Source of the DNA: Triatoma infestans
Taxonomy: Eukaryota; Arthropoda; Insecta; Hemiptera; Reduviidae
Assembly (NCBI GenBank): GCA_011037195.1
Contig: JAAEAF010002310.1
Coordinates: 1 to 64,000 of the forward strand
Direction: 5' to 3'
Length of the DNA: 64,000 bases
Position 1 is the stretch's first letter. Each line of letters starts with the position of its first letter. A program made the position numbers and the translations under genes. Positions 1 to 12,898 of this stretch are shown piece by piece. The notes below the pieces were generated by a model, which saw nothing but the letters and a program-made list of their open reading frames with translations, was not told the DNA's origin and did not search any database.

Positions 1-297
1 TTACATGTTAAGCTCTAAGATACGCACTTTCGACTTTTAGAATTTTAACTGCAAACTTACAGTAGTTATCTCTAGAGAAAATTACTTTTGCTCTAATAAA
101 AAGTGTTTAAAAATATATAAGTTCCATTTAAATTACTAGTTTTAATATGTACGCATAAATCGCTTTTCTTACTTTTATTTCTTACATGTAATTTTGTAAG
201 ATAGGCACTTTCTACATTTCTAACCGAAAACTTACATCTCTTCTTTGCAAGAATTGACGGAAATATGTGTGTAAATTGAGTACGTTTTAGATTAGAA
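1..297. other. AT-rich DNA with weak internal repetition
   Basis: Two degenerate stretches (1-60 and 183-240) share CTTACATGT, TAAGATAGGCACTTTC-like and AAACTTACA motifs. No gene is recognised. Confidence 0.4.
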
Positions 298-1450
298 AAG
301 TGATTAAATATGTGGAATTTGATACGTAAATTGAGATACAACAGTTAAACACTAGCTTTTTTTTTTTTCCCCCTTTCTTTAATTGCATAAACAATTAGTT
401 CGACAAAACATATTATTAACTATTTCGCGTACATTGCGTAGATAACAGATCCAAACGACTTTAAGCTCGCAAAAAGAAAAACGATATATTTAGATTTAGA
501 AATATATTGGTCGATAAACAAAACAAAAATAATCTTAAAAGGAAAGTGGAGAGTTACTCATCGTGGAGTCCTTTGTAATAAGTGTTAAGCGTCATCGGCA
601 GAGACAACATGGGCTCGCACAAAGTGTTAAGTGTTTCTCAACTCTATGGAAGAAAAGTAAAACCTACTAACGAACGATTTGGACTGTGGTTATTATTAGA
701 AAACTTGGACAACTTAATTACAAATGATTGTGTAATGTGTATTTTTCTTTTTTTTTAAAAAAAAAAAATAAGGACTGTTCGGTTATTATCGGCTCTGTAG
801 TTCGGCTGTCCTCGGTGTGTGTGTCCCTCGGTTTTTTTGAAGAATATAGCAAGAGATTTTCTTAGAAGGAAATGTAAATTAAATGTAATTGCTTACCCAA
901 AACCTTACACAGGTAATGACTCATAAATCAATATAACTGTATTATGTCCCAATATACTTGATCGATAAAAATAGATAAGTATGGTGTATAAAAGGAGCTA
1001 GTTAAGTTTTTATTTTATTGTTTACCAAAAAAAACTAAGTATCTGTCTAGTGATTAAATATGCGGAATTTGGTATGTAAATTGAGATACACCAGTTATTA
1101 AATCACTAGCTTTTTTTCCTTTCTTTAATTGCATAAACAATTAGTTCGATAAAACATATTATTAATTATTTCGTCGATAACAGGTCCAACAACTTTAAAC
1201 TGTGCCCAAAAAAAAAAATAACATAACCGATATTGGATTTCTCTAAAATATATAATGATCGATTAAAAAAAAGAAAGGAAAATGGAGATTAACTTGTAAA
1301 TTGCTTACCAAAAACCTTACACAAGTAAGTGACTCATAAATCAATATACTGTATTAAATGTCAATATACTTGATCGATAAAAGTAGATAAGAAGAAACCA
1401 TAGATTAAGTTTTAGTTTATTTTTTACCAAAAAACTTACATAAGTATCCG
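298..1450. repeat. Diverged direct tandem duplication, unit about 0.75 kb
   Basis: 298-545 matches 1050-1290, sharing CATAAACAATTAGTTCG and neighbouring sequence. 880-1045 matches 1295-1450, sharing GACTCATAAATCAATATA and CTTGATCGATAAAA. The second unit lacks the equivalent of about 546-880. No coding frame is recognised. Confidence 0.8.
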
Positions 1451-1459
1451 TCTAAAAAA

Positions 1460-2034
1460 AAAAAAAAAAAATAAGTAAATATATTATATTGCAAACATTG
1501 TTCATACATAGAGGTTAATAAACTTTTGTACGAATGGAAAAATACAGGTTAATGAACCCTGGCCTGGGGTACGTGGGGCAGAGCCTCTCTTTAAGTCTCT
1601 GTGTATATATTTTATATATCTATAGAGAGAGAGAGTGAGAGAGAGAGAAAGGATATGAGAGAGATGAGGGAGAAGTATGTGGGGGTGAGGTATAAGGATC
1701 TAAAGAAAACTACTATTGCCAAGTTACCACTATAGCTGAGTGGTGTAAGTGATGGACTTGGATGACGAAGGTTGTGAGATCGTTTTTGCTGACCTCAGCA
1801 AAAAAAAAATTAATTTTTAATATTTCTTCGCCTACAGGAAAAGGGGAGGGGGAGGGGTGGGGAAAAGTTGGGAATAGGTTGGGGGAGGGAGGGGGTCATT
1901 TGGTGGGGAGGGGTAATGTGACTGTGGTGGGAGAGGGGGACGGCCGCCATCTTGTGCAAAAAAAGTGGCCTAGAACCCGTCAATCTTATCTACTAAGTTG
2001 TAGCTCATTATATTATGTGTAGTTGAAGTATCAA
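1460..2034. other. Intergenic, with (GA)n and G-rich tract
   Basis: A (GA)n tract lies at about 1623-1665 and a long G-rich, Gly-coding-like tract at 1838-1945. A weak tRNA-like A box (TAGCTGAGTGG, 1733-1743) without a convincing B box precedes it. The 86-codon plus-strand frame at 1762-2022 is low complexity and not credible as a gene. Confidence 0.4.
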
Positions 2035-2380
2035 CATTAATGGAAATCGTTGGAGGATCGTTTTCAAGATAATCACAAAAAAATGAAGAAAATAGAAACA
2101 TTCATTAAAGGTCTCACGCACTTCCGGAAGATTTTTTTGCCAAAATCATCGTGTCTGATGCGGTAGTAGTATGTAAACGGAATACCAAGTTTAAGCTTTT
2201 TGCGATTTTCGTTCCTTTAACACACACAGAGAAGATATTCTTTTAAGACATACATATATATATTACCATTTTCTAAAAACCAATTTTTTTTGGACTTTGC
2301 GGATCTCAAAACGTATATTTTCGTAAATCGGATGCGATCGCATTACTTCCTCTAATAGAAGTTAGAGATAATAAAAATAC
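2035..2380 (-). repeat. Family A element, diverged partial copy
   Basis: It has the recognisable order CACTTCCGG, GTGTCTGATG, AAACGGAATACCAAGTTT, a CA-rich tract, CCATTTTCTAAAAACC, GGACTTTGCGGATCTCAAAACG and CTTCCTCTAATAGAAG. It lies just downstream of the NDUFA7 stop. Confidence 0.7.
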
Positions 2381-2448
2381 GTAGGTAAATAAAAAACAAA
2401 TAATATATTATGTAATTGATATATTTTTGTATTTCAATAAATGATATT

Positions 2449-2645
2449 TTAAGTCTGCTCGCCACATATTTTTGGAATTGGATGTATTATTTTGCAAGTA
2501 GTTTTATAGCAATGTCCATCCCAAGGATGATTACATCCTGGCACTGGTGCACTCGGTATGTTATCTGTTGAACACACTTGTTCTTTAATTACTCGTTCCG
2601 GCGGTTTAACTTCACCTCGTGCATTACGTTCGTAATAATGAACAT
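2449..2645 (-). other. NDUFA7: NDUFA7 coding exon 2 (terminal)
   Basis: This exon has no internal Met start and is therefore easy to miss. It is preceded by a CAG acceptor (2648-2646) and encodes 65 residues from VHYYERN to CGEQT, then TAA at 2451-2449. The codons are varied, unlike the surrounding low-complexity DNA. No perfect AATAAA follows within about 80 bases; AATATA lies around 2402-2408. Confidence 0.82.
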
Positions 2646-5600
2646 CTGTTTGGTCATATAAAAATTATATTAGTATTATAGTTTTTTTGTTTGTTTTTTT
2701 CTATTGATATTTACACCTGTTATAAGCATAACAATAGTAAATTATTTTGATTATGGACAATTAATCGAAACCAGAACGGAGAAGTCATTCTGTAGTGAAA
2801 CTCCAATTTAGTCATTAAGTAGATCAAGAGGCCACTTACCTTTTAGTCTTCCATACAATTCATAGGATTAGTGTGGCATACAAGTTCACGGACAAGTGGA
2901 TTGACATGTTATGGATAAATTGTTATGGAATCGGTTGTAATGGAATATAATTTCTTGACGGACGTTATGGTATATTTAAAAATCTATATGGATTGCATGG
3001 TTAGAAACAAAGAAAGGAGTTGAAACAGTTTTTGCGGAGAATTTTGGATTCGAGAGTTTTGATATGATTATAATTAGATCATTTGGTTGGAACCCCACAG
3101 TTCTGCACCGTATCCCCAAATTGGTTTAAGTATGGCATTGTAGATTAGCAATGTGTTTGTGTAAGTGTTAAGTTAGAGCGTTTGTCAAGTAATCGCATCA
3201 GCATTTTGTAACGTTGAAGTAGTGCCTGTCGTTTAAGTCTGTTATGTGGATTCCAGATGAGGCGTCGGTCCAAATATAGTCCTAAGTAGCGAAATTTTCG
3301 TACTGGAGATAGAATTAGAATTAGAATGACATGGAGGAAGGGGGACTCCAACCCAGACACTGCAGCCTACCCATTGAGGCTTATTGTGTCAACCTTCCTA
3401 TGTCTAGTACAGAAATCCTCCCCTCTTAATGAGGTTAAGAACCTTCCCCACCAATCCTTCTTGCAGTACGATCTCCCCCGGTCTCAATATGCCAAAAATC
3501 TCGTACCACAATCTGCCAATTGCGACACAATCAAACGTGGCATAGTCTACATAAGGGCTCCGACTCAATTAACCCAACCTAGTGCAGATGTTTTTTTGAA
3601 CTTACCATGCCCTGTAAACAGGCCTGCTATCAGACAAATTTGATACCTACCTGGTTAAACCCAGGGATTCTCTGGTTCTTCTCTTACACAGCCCGTGTTT
3701 TGTCCCAGTGCTTAGCCTCCAGTGGCGACTATGCTCTCTCCGAGTCCAATCCCTCAGAGACGCCCGCGCCATACTTTTGGCTATTCCCAGAACAGGTTCT
3801 GCCCCACAGATTGGAATGTTCGCTCCATTCCTGGCCAGTACTGGCGGTAAGGCGACTGTCATAATAAACTGGTACAGTAGTGAGTCGTCGGAAAGTGAAA
3901 GAAATGATTTTGTTCTTTTCAGCACTGATTTTGATTCACCATTTCTTGAACCATTGTTTAAGTGAATTCCGGTGAACCTGTAAATTGCGAGTAGCTAGTA
4001 CGCGTTCTTTATGTGTAAGCAAGAATGGTGGTATCATCAGCGAATGTGTAGAGAGTGGCAGTGGTAGCATAGTTGGCAATATAACTGTATAAATGGAGTA
4101 AAGGACGGGACCAAGTATATTTACTTGTAGAACACCAGCAGATATAGGTTGGAAACTGGAGAAAGATAAAGTTATTGTTTAAAATGAAAAAGTAAACAAG
4201 ACAAAAAAAATAGTGTATGAAAAAGTTGTGTGAGTGTTTCACACTAGATTTTTTTCTGGATAAAACATATCTGTTTTACAATATTGATGTAATAGGATCC
4301 AAAGAGAGGGATCCATAGCAGAGAGAGAGACAAAAATGACAGGACCCACTCTCTAGCTTAGGCCGGACTAGAGTGGGAGAAACTGCTTAAATACAGCGAC
4401 AGGACAGTATTCAGGAGTGTTATAGCAGAGTTCATACATCAGTCACTACGCGTCATCAACTTCTCTTTACCTCTCACTCCATTTTATATATATTTTAGTG
4501 TAAAATCCAGGCAGTCAGTGTTGCTTTTATATTATATAGTGTTCAACTTCACTTCTAGTTTATTCATCTAAACCAAACCATTTTCTCTCCTTTATACAAA
4601 CCCATTATAATTGATATAGACATGAAATATGATTATACATATTGCCTGCAAAGTTCTCAAGATATCAATCATCATTTGTCACCAAACAATCTCAGTGAAA
4701 TATCAATCAATGTCACAATTTATTTGATCGATTGAGTATAAAAGATTGTCTACATTCTTAAATTTCATTGTACAGGTGTTTGATAAAACTTATTGAGAGC
4801 TAGTAGCTTTTACTTTCTTATACTAATAATAAGTAAGAAAGAGTTTTGCAATCGTTCCAGATTTTCAAAATTGAGTTTTCACTGACAAAATACATGTTTT
4901 GGGATCCCTTGAGTTCAAAAAAGTGGTTTTTAGAAAATGGTTTGTGTGTGTGTGTGTGTTGTGAAGATGTGTATGAAAAGAATTATCTCAAAAACGAAAA
5001 GTTGCAAGGAAGTTCAAACTTGGTATTCCGTTTAGATATTACCATCGTCAGACACGAAGATTTCCGGGCAAAATCCATCAACCGGAAGTGCCATTTATTT
5101 ACTGTTGTTTTATTTTTTCAGTATTTCGTAATTTTCTCGAAAACTGCTCCAACGATTTTCTTTAAACTTGTCATACAAAGAGCTACATTTATTTGAAAAA
5201 TTTATTTAAGGGCACTTTTGAGGGAAGGGTGGGGATATGTTTTCCTCTAAACTGCTATTTCAGTTTCTTATATACAATACTATCATTTAAATAATGTTAA
5301 CTAGAAAATAAATATGTTGTCTAAATCCCGAGTTTGAAGAAAATCTCATGACCGGAAGTGCGTGTTTACTGAAAGTAGTTTTCAGTTTTCTGCTATTTTC
5401 TCCAAAATAGCTCCAATGATTTTTTTGTAACTTTAAAAATTAACTACACGTATAATATAAGGTGCGGGCATGGGAGCCAAGTGTTTTTCGAATGGCGAGT
5501 ACTCGTCCATTAGAAAAGGGAGGGGGCGCGGCAGGTTATATCCCGTTCCTTGACTCATTGCATTTCACTTTCGTTGCTATCATGGAGCCGTGGACACGGG

Positions 5601-8600
5601 AACCAAGTGTTTTTGAAATGATTATAAAATCGTTAAAATTTTGCTTAAAACTTCACTGGAGTATGCACAGTTCGTTGGGGACCGGGCGGTTTATTTTTCA
5701 TTATTGTACCACGTGTTCGAAGATTGTTAACCCAACGTAAAATTGTGTCACGTATGGGAACAGAGTCATTTCGATTAATATTGAATCTGCGGCGGAATTC
5801 GCACGCTGGACCGCAGTCACCGACTCACCATTTCTAACAAAACAACCATACGCGAAAATACGACGTTCTTACGACTGCGACTCCGTGATAGCAAGTGAAA
5901 GTGAAATGCTATGAGTCAACGAACGAGATGTAACCTGTCACGCGCCCCTCTCTTTTCTAATGGACGAATACTAACCATTCCAAAAATACTTGGTTCCCGG
6001 GCCGCACCTTATATAAAGAGCTACAACTTTTATTTGCAACCTTTCTCTGGGAAAATTTATTTAAGGGCACTTTTGACGAAAGAGTGGTGTTATGGTTTCC
6101 TCTATTGTGCTATTTCAGTTCAATTCTGTCAACTAAATAATATTAATTAGAATTATATAAGTTGCCAATATTCCCTGTTTGAAGAAAATTGGTTGACCGG
6201 AAGTGCGACTCTACTAGATAGGTGTTTCCATATTTTTTGTGATTTTCTCCATAAAAATGCCGACTGTTTTAAACATAAGAATTGCAAAAAGAAAAACCTA
6301 TGGCGCAACAGCCAATGAAGGACCATGGCTTGCCAGACACGATTTGATTGGGGGGGACGTGTTGTACATACGCACGCCGCAATTCCCACGCCGTTTAGTT
6401 CCGGCCTTCGCTACTAGGGCGCTACTAACTGTAGTTTCCCACTTTTTATCACGATGGTGGGTCAACACCGACTTTGCCCTCACGGGAATCGAACCCTGAA
6501 TTCTCGCACGAAAGGCGAGTGCGCCAGCCACCAAGCCAACGCATGAGGACAAGAATTACAAAGTGTGAAGAAAATCTGCTATTTCATAGCAAGAAAAAGT
6601 TGTGTAAGTGTTTCACACCAGATTTTTTTTTTTTGTACTTTCTCTTACTGTTTAGTAAGAGAAAGTATTGTAATCGTATTTTCAAATTTTTGATATCCAG
6701 TTTTCATCGAAATTATCCGTTTTGAGGAGCTCTGAGTCTAAAAAAAGTTTCTGTCTGTGTTTCTGTGTGTATGTCTGTGACAGCGTATCTCAAAAACAAA
6801 AAAAATAGAATGTTCAAACTTAATATTTCGTTAAAGAGGAACTAACAGCAGAACTGTAAGAATAAACTTTTAATAAAAATTGTTCAACCGGAAGTGCCAC
6901 TTTATTGACTAGTTTTATTTCAGTTTTCTGTTATTTTTCTCAAAAACGTCTCCAACGATTTTCTTTAAACATTATATTATATCAACTACACATACAAAGA
7001 ATTACAACTTTTATTTGTAACATTTCTTCCGGGAAAATTCATTTAAAGGTACTATTATTGGTGGAGGGATGAGATTATGTTTTTCTCTAAAGTGCTATCA
7101 TAGTTGATTATAAAATTCTATCATCCAAACAAAATTAATTAGAAATAAATAGATTGCTAAAATTCCGAGATTCAAAGAAAATTAGTAAACCGGAAGTGCG
7201 CTTTTACTGAACAGTTTTTTTTGTTTTGTTTTTACGATTTTCTTCATAAAAACATTACCGACAAATTTCATTATTTTGGTAATACTAGCTTTTAAATATT
7301 TTTACTTTCTCTTACTCCCTAGTAAGAGGAAGTATTGTAATCGTGTGAAATTTTCGTTATCAAGTTTTCAACGGAAATATCTGTTTTGAGGTCCCCTGAG
7401 TCCAAAAAAAGTGATTTTTTTAGAAAATGGTCTATGTGAACTGCATAGCTGAAAAACTAAAAACAGTAGAAAGTTCAAACTTGTTATTCCGTTTAGGTAT
7501 CACCATGGGATCTGACTGTACGTTATCTGTCAAAATTCCTCAACCGGAAGTATCACTTGCGATTTTTTCAAAAATGACTCCAATGATTTTCTTGGAACTT
7601 GAGATATATCAACTACACATACTATGATCTACACTTTTACTTAGAACATTTCTCTGGGAAAATTTACTTTTGGGGGCAGAGGTGGAGTTAGGTTTTCCTC
7701 TAAAGTGTCATTTCAGTTTTCTATACAATTCTAATCATCTAAATAATATCAATTAGAATTAAATATGTTGTTGAAATTCCGAGTTTTAAGAAAATTACTA
7801 TACCGGAAGTACGTTTTTACTGAACATTTTTTTTTTTTTCAGTTTTCAACGAATTTCAATGAATTTCATTAAATTTGTTAATACTAACTAATAAAATTTG
7901 TCAATTATAATTTTTGTAGACTATAAGTAGTAAGAGAAAGTTGTGTGAGTATTTCGTACCAGATTTTTTTTTTTTTAATGTAGTTTATTTATAATTCTCT
8001 TTGATGTTCACCTACACCAAATTACGTCACAAAAAAGGGATTGATTTTTTTTTTTTCAATTAATTTCCACTTCGTAAGTGATCTTTTTTTAAAAACTTCC
8101 GTTTTTAAACCATGGGAACAACAAAGTAGGTTACTTTTTACTTTGTTTCATTGATAAAAAGTTATTTTTGAAGAATTTCTTTGTACTTATTTAGTTGAGA
8201 AGAAAAATAGAGTAAGCGTAGGTTGCCATGATGGAAGAATCTAAATGTTTACAAAAAAAAAAACACCTCTCGATCCATTTTATAAAATTTAAATAACAAA
8301 ATTTCTATAAAATTAAAACGTTTATAATGTTTACTTGGGTTGGCCATAAAAAAAAAAGATAGTAGGAGTTATTTATAATTTTATACCTGAGCGGACTTGT
8401 GTGAAAAATATAACCTTTTCAGTAAAATTGTACTTCCTGTTAACCGAGTTTCTTTAAATTCGTAATTCTAGTAAATATTAAAAGTAAAAGAATATTAATA
8501 ATGAATAAAAGTAAAAAAAAATTTTAAAATATTAAAAGCAAAAAGTGGTAAAAACCAGAGTTTGGGCAAACAGTAAATCATAAATTAGATTGATGACTAA

Positions 8601-11503
8601 TAACTAATCATGAATACAGATTGAACAGTTTAAAAAAAAAAGTCACTAATAAAAAATGATTATTAGTCAGTTCAAAAATTTGACTAAAAACGAATAGATT
8701 GATCAATCACTCTTTAAAAAAAACCGATTGATTAGTCTCAGATTTGATGTAATTCTTAAGTCACTTTCTTATTGAAGTGATTGACGTAAAAATGTGATTA
8801 ATGAGTAAAAAATGTAATTAAATGTAGGTACATCTTTTCGTTTGGACAGTGCCACTGAAAATAAATACCTTTGATATAGGAAAGAAAAATAAGGAAGTTA
8901 CAAAAGGTCAGAATAACAATGGTAGATGGTTTACTTTATTAGTCGCTTTTTGTGAAAAATAGATTAATAACTACAGATTGATGTAGTGACTATTAAATAC
9001 ACGGTGACTAACAAAACATTTTATGATTAATCAATCACTCTTATGAAGTAAGAAGGGGGAAGATCTATTGTGCCCTCGGAGCCTTCTCCAATGCACAGTC
9101 AGCCTCCAAGCAGTGTTCTCTAGAGTGAGTTGTAGAGGCTCTTAGGAAGAGAAAATCTAACGGGCAGCATGCCGGATTCGAACCCGGGGACCTCCACGTT
9201 GCTAGTCCAGCGCGCTACCACTGAGCTAATCCCTTCCTTCTCCCTAGGCTTTCGCCAATTAACTAGGGACGTAGACCCTAGTTTGTGTACTGACTAGTAC
9301 ACATGCCTCCATCACATGAAACATATTCGGATAATCATTTTGTGGTAATCGACCGGTTTTGGGCGTTCGCCCATCATCAGGATGTTTTGTTAAACAGTGT
9401 AAAAGAGCAAATACAGTTGATACACTGGAAATGTCTCTGATGAGTTTTTTACTTGATTGCCTGAACGGCCCTATGTGGTGCGCTGTATAACGAAACCAAT
9501 AAAGCGATTTTTTTTTCCCTCATGCAGGCTTAATGTCCAACTACTAAATTAGGAGTCATCAACGTGGGGGGTGGGATGGAATGGTCCTACTATATCATTA
9601 ACATTTCTGTAATAGGATCCGAAGAGAGGGATCCAAAGAAAGAAAGAAAGAAAGAAAGAAAGATGAATTTATTATGCTCTGAAAAATATAACCTTTACAG
9701 TAAAATTGTACTTCCTGTTAACCGAGTTTCTTCACGGTTAGAAGAGAGAGAGAGAGAGAGAGACAGTCTCACTCACTAGTTTAGGCCAGACTAGAGTGGG
9801 AGAAACCGTTTAAATACAGCTGTGTCAGCCATAGGAGGGAGTCTACCGACAGTTCTGTAGCAGAGTTCATACAGCAGTCACAACGCGTCATCAACCTTTC
9901 TCTCTTTACTCTCACTACCATTTCATATACAGTAAACCCCGATTATCCGACTAATGTTGGGGAGAGGCGGCACGGATAATCGAAAACACGCATAATTTGA
10001 ACTATAATTATTTAATTTCTAAAATACAACATATTATACATTTCTAAGGCAGACAATTATTTTAACATGTTTAATGTTCATTATTATTAAGAAAATCTAT
10101 GATTTTGTTTGTTTACAGGAATCTTTTAATGATTTCTTTAATATCAGTTCGAATTTTTCAAGAGCTATTATGTCGTTATACTCGAATTCCCATTTGTCGA
10201 TGTACTCCAACAAAGTGTCAACAGAATTCAGGGTCGTATTGTGACTAGTGCGATTTATAATTTCTTCTTCTCCACTTTCAGTTTCATTCTCTTGTTCTTC
10301 TGGTTGAATGAGATCGGAAATAATATCCATGTCACTCATTATTTGAAAACCTCAATCACAAGAATCATGTTCTAACTACTCCTCCAATATTTTCTCTATC
10401 AACATTTTCAAAGCTAACTAAATTTGCCATTAGCTCACTCATTTCAGATATTATTTCACTTGTCTCCGGGCTCGATAAATTCCAATAAATCCTAACTAAA
10501 ACCAGTCCAGCTGACTTCAGATACCCCACCACCCACTTTAAACATCTAAATACGAACACGTGCACTGCGGTAAATAAGAAAGCGAGCAAATATTTAAAAT
10601 ATATATATATAAATATTATATATCTATATAATTATTTTTTTTAAATTAAATTCATGCACGGATAATCCGCACACGGATAATCAGGAGTTTACTGTATTTT
10701 AGTGTAAAGTCCAGGGCAGTTTGTGCTACTTTCCGATTATACAGTGTTCACCCATACTTCTAGTTTATTTTATCTATACAACCCATTTTCTCTCCTTCTC
10801 AAACCGATTATTATTTTTTAATCAAATATAAAATTTAGCAATTATATACATGGGATTCGTACTGGGGACCTTCCCCACTTACAAGTACATGCTCATAACC
10901 ACTACACCAACACCCACCACAACTAATAAGCTTGGGCAAACTGACAGACCCCTGATACTATAAAAATCTTCTTTTTTTCTGAAAAAAATGTTTCAGATAA
11001 AAATGATACGTTTCTATCTATTAAAAACTACATATTATACCGAAAGGTACTATTGAGGAAAGCATAAAGCTACTTCCCCCCCCCCCCCAAAACCCAAAAA
11101 ATGAATTATTCCAGTAAACATTTTTCAAAATAAAAATTAGATAGATATTTATGTGTGTAGATAGGATTTAAAGAAATTCGTTGGAGCTTTTTTTTTTGAG
11201 AAAATCACGAAAAACTGGGGAGGGAGGGGAATATTCAGTAAAGTTGTACTTCCGGTGGGGATCCGACAGTAAGAAAATCTGTCAAAATTCCTCAACCGGA
11301 AGTATCACTTTATTGAAATATGGATATTACTCAAAAATCGTTCCAACCAATTTTTCAATAAAACTTGGTTTACCAACGACACATATTAAGAGCTACTAAA
11401 TTTTTATCTCTGAAACATTTTCTCTAGGAAAATTCATTCATTTCAAGAACACTTAAGACACAGTTATTGTAATAATAATATAAATTAGGAGATGAATAAA
11501 TTC

Positions 11504-11537
<34 letters not shown>

Positions 11538-12859
11538 TTATCTTCATTGATGCCTGTTTTCTTCTTTTTACTTCCTCTTACTCCTAGTAAGAGGAAGTAT
11601 TGTAATCGTGTTAAATTTTCGATATCGAGTTTTCACCGGAAATACACGTTTTGAAGTCCCCTGAGTCCAAAAAAGTGGTTTTTAGCAAATGGTCTGTGTA
11701 TGGTAGTCTGTATATGTATGTATGTATGTATGTGAACAGCATAGCTCAAAAATGAAAAATCGTAGAAAGTTGAAACTTGATATTCCGTTTAGGTCTCACC
11801 ATGGGATCTGACAGTACGTTATATGTCAAAATTCCTCAACCGGTAGTACCACTTTACTAGTTGTTTTTTTTACTTTTTTGCGATTTTCTCAAAAATGGCT
11901 CCAACGATTTTCTTGAAACTACCTACATCAACTACACATATAAAGAGCTACAACTTTTATTTCAAACATGTCTCACGAAAATGCATTTAAGGGTACTTTT
12001 GGGGGAGGGGTAGGGTTACGGTTTTCTCTAAAGTGCTATTTCAGTTTATTAAACAATTCTATCACCTAAATAATGGTAATTAGAATTAGATGTGTTGGGG
12101 AAATTCCGAGTTTGGTAAAAATCTGATGACAGGAAGTGCGTTTACTTTACTATTTTACTAAATGATTTTTTTTCACTTTTTCGCGATTTTCTCAAACATG
12201 GCACCGACGATTTTCTTGAAACTTCCAATATAAACTAAACATACAAAGAACTACAACTTTTATTTAAAACATTTCTCTGGGAAAATTAATTTAAGGGCAC
12301 TTTTAGGGGAGGGGTGGGATTATGTTTTTTTCTAAAGTGCTATACATAGTTGATTATACAATTCTATCATCCAAAGTAAATTAATTAGAAATAAATAGAT
12401 GGCTGAAATTCCTAGTTTGAAGGGAATCAGTAAACCGGAAATGCGCTTTTACTGTACAGGTTTGTTCAGTTTTCGACAAATTTCATTAAATTTGGTACAC
12501 AAACTATAAAATTTGTCAATTATAATTTTGAGAACTGACGTAAGAGAGAGTTGTGTGAGTGTTTCACACCAGTTTTTTTTTTTTTTTTTTATGGAAACCT
12601 GATTATGCAAATCAAAGAAAGCATCTTTCAAAAGTCCATACCTGGAAAGGATTTTAATTCGAAAGAATATGAAGCTTCCAGCCTTTGGGATATTCATAGT
12701 TTATCAATAGAATGCTGTACAATAGTTCTAAAAATGGAGATAGCCTCCAAAATCGATTTGACCGTTGAAAGCAAACAATATTGATGTTGCATCAAATATT
12801 ACAATAATTTACTTTCATTCTTTCTCTCTCTCTCTCTTTCTTTCTTTCTCTCTCTCTCA

Positions 12860-12898
<39 letters not shown>

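Larger units (their letters stand above)
4812..6622 (+). mobile_element. Family A element, full span, carrying a mariner MITE and a SINE
   Basis: Degenerate hairpin end at 4812-4845, a short (TG)n at 4942-4958, ACCGGAAGTG at about 5079 and 5350, and terminal AAAGTTGTGTAAGTGTTTCACACCAGA ending at 6622. It is interrupted by the 5460-6009 element and by SINE-1 at 6289-6550. Both insertions resume family A sequence at the expected point. Confidence 0.85.
9608..10812 (+). mobile_element. LTR-like repeat (family Z) copy 2, split by a Tigger element
   Basis: It starts TGTAATAGGATCCGAAG, has GTTTAAATACAGC, and is interrupted at 9930-10694. It continues TTTTAGTGTAAAGTCCAGGG to about 10812. It contains (GAAA)n (9640-9662) and (GA)n (9741-9762) expansions. 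The flanking 5-mers ATTTC/ATTTT fit an imperfect duplication. Confidence 0.55.

Noticed and set aside
1733..1800. tRNA-like A box near a (GA)n tract
   Set aside because: The B-box region (GGTTGTGAGATCG) is too degenerate and no second copy was found.
1762..2022. 86-codon Gly-rich plus-strand frame
   Set aside because: It reads through a G-rich simple tract and has no start context or homology.
12551..12784. 77-codon frame near NDUFA7 exon 1
   Set aside because: It begins in the family A terminal T-run and is on the wrong strand; no homology recognised.
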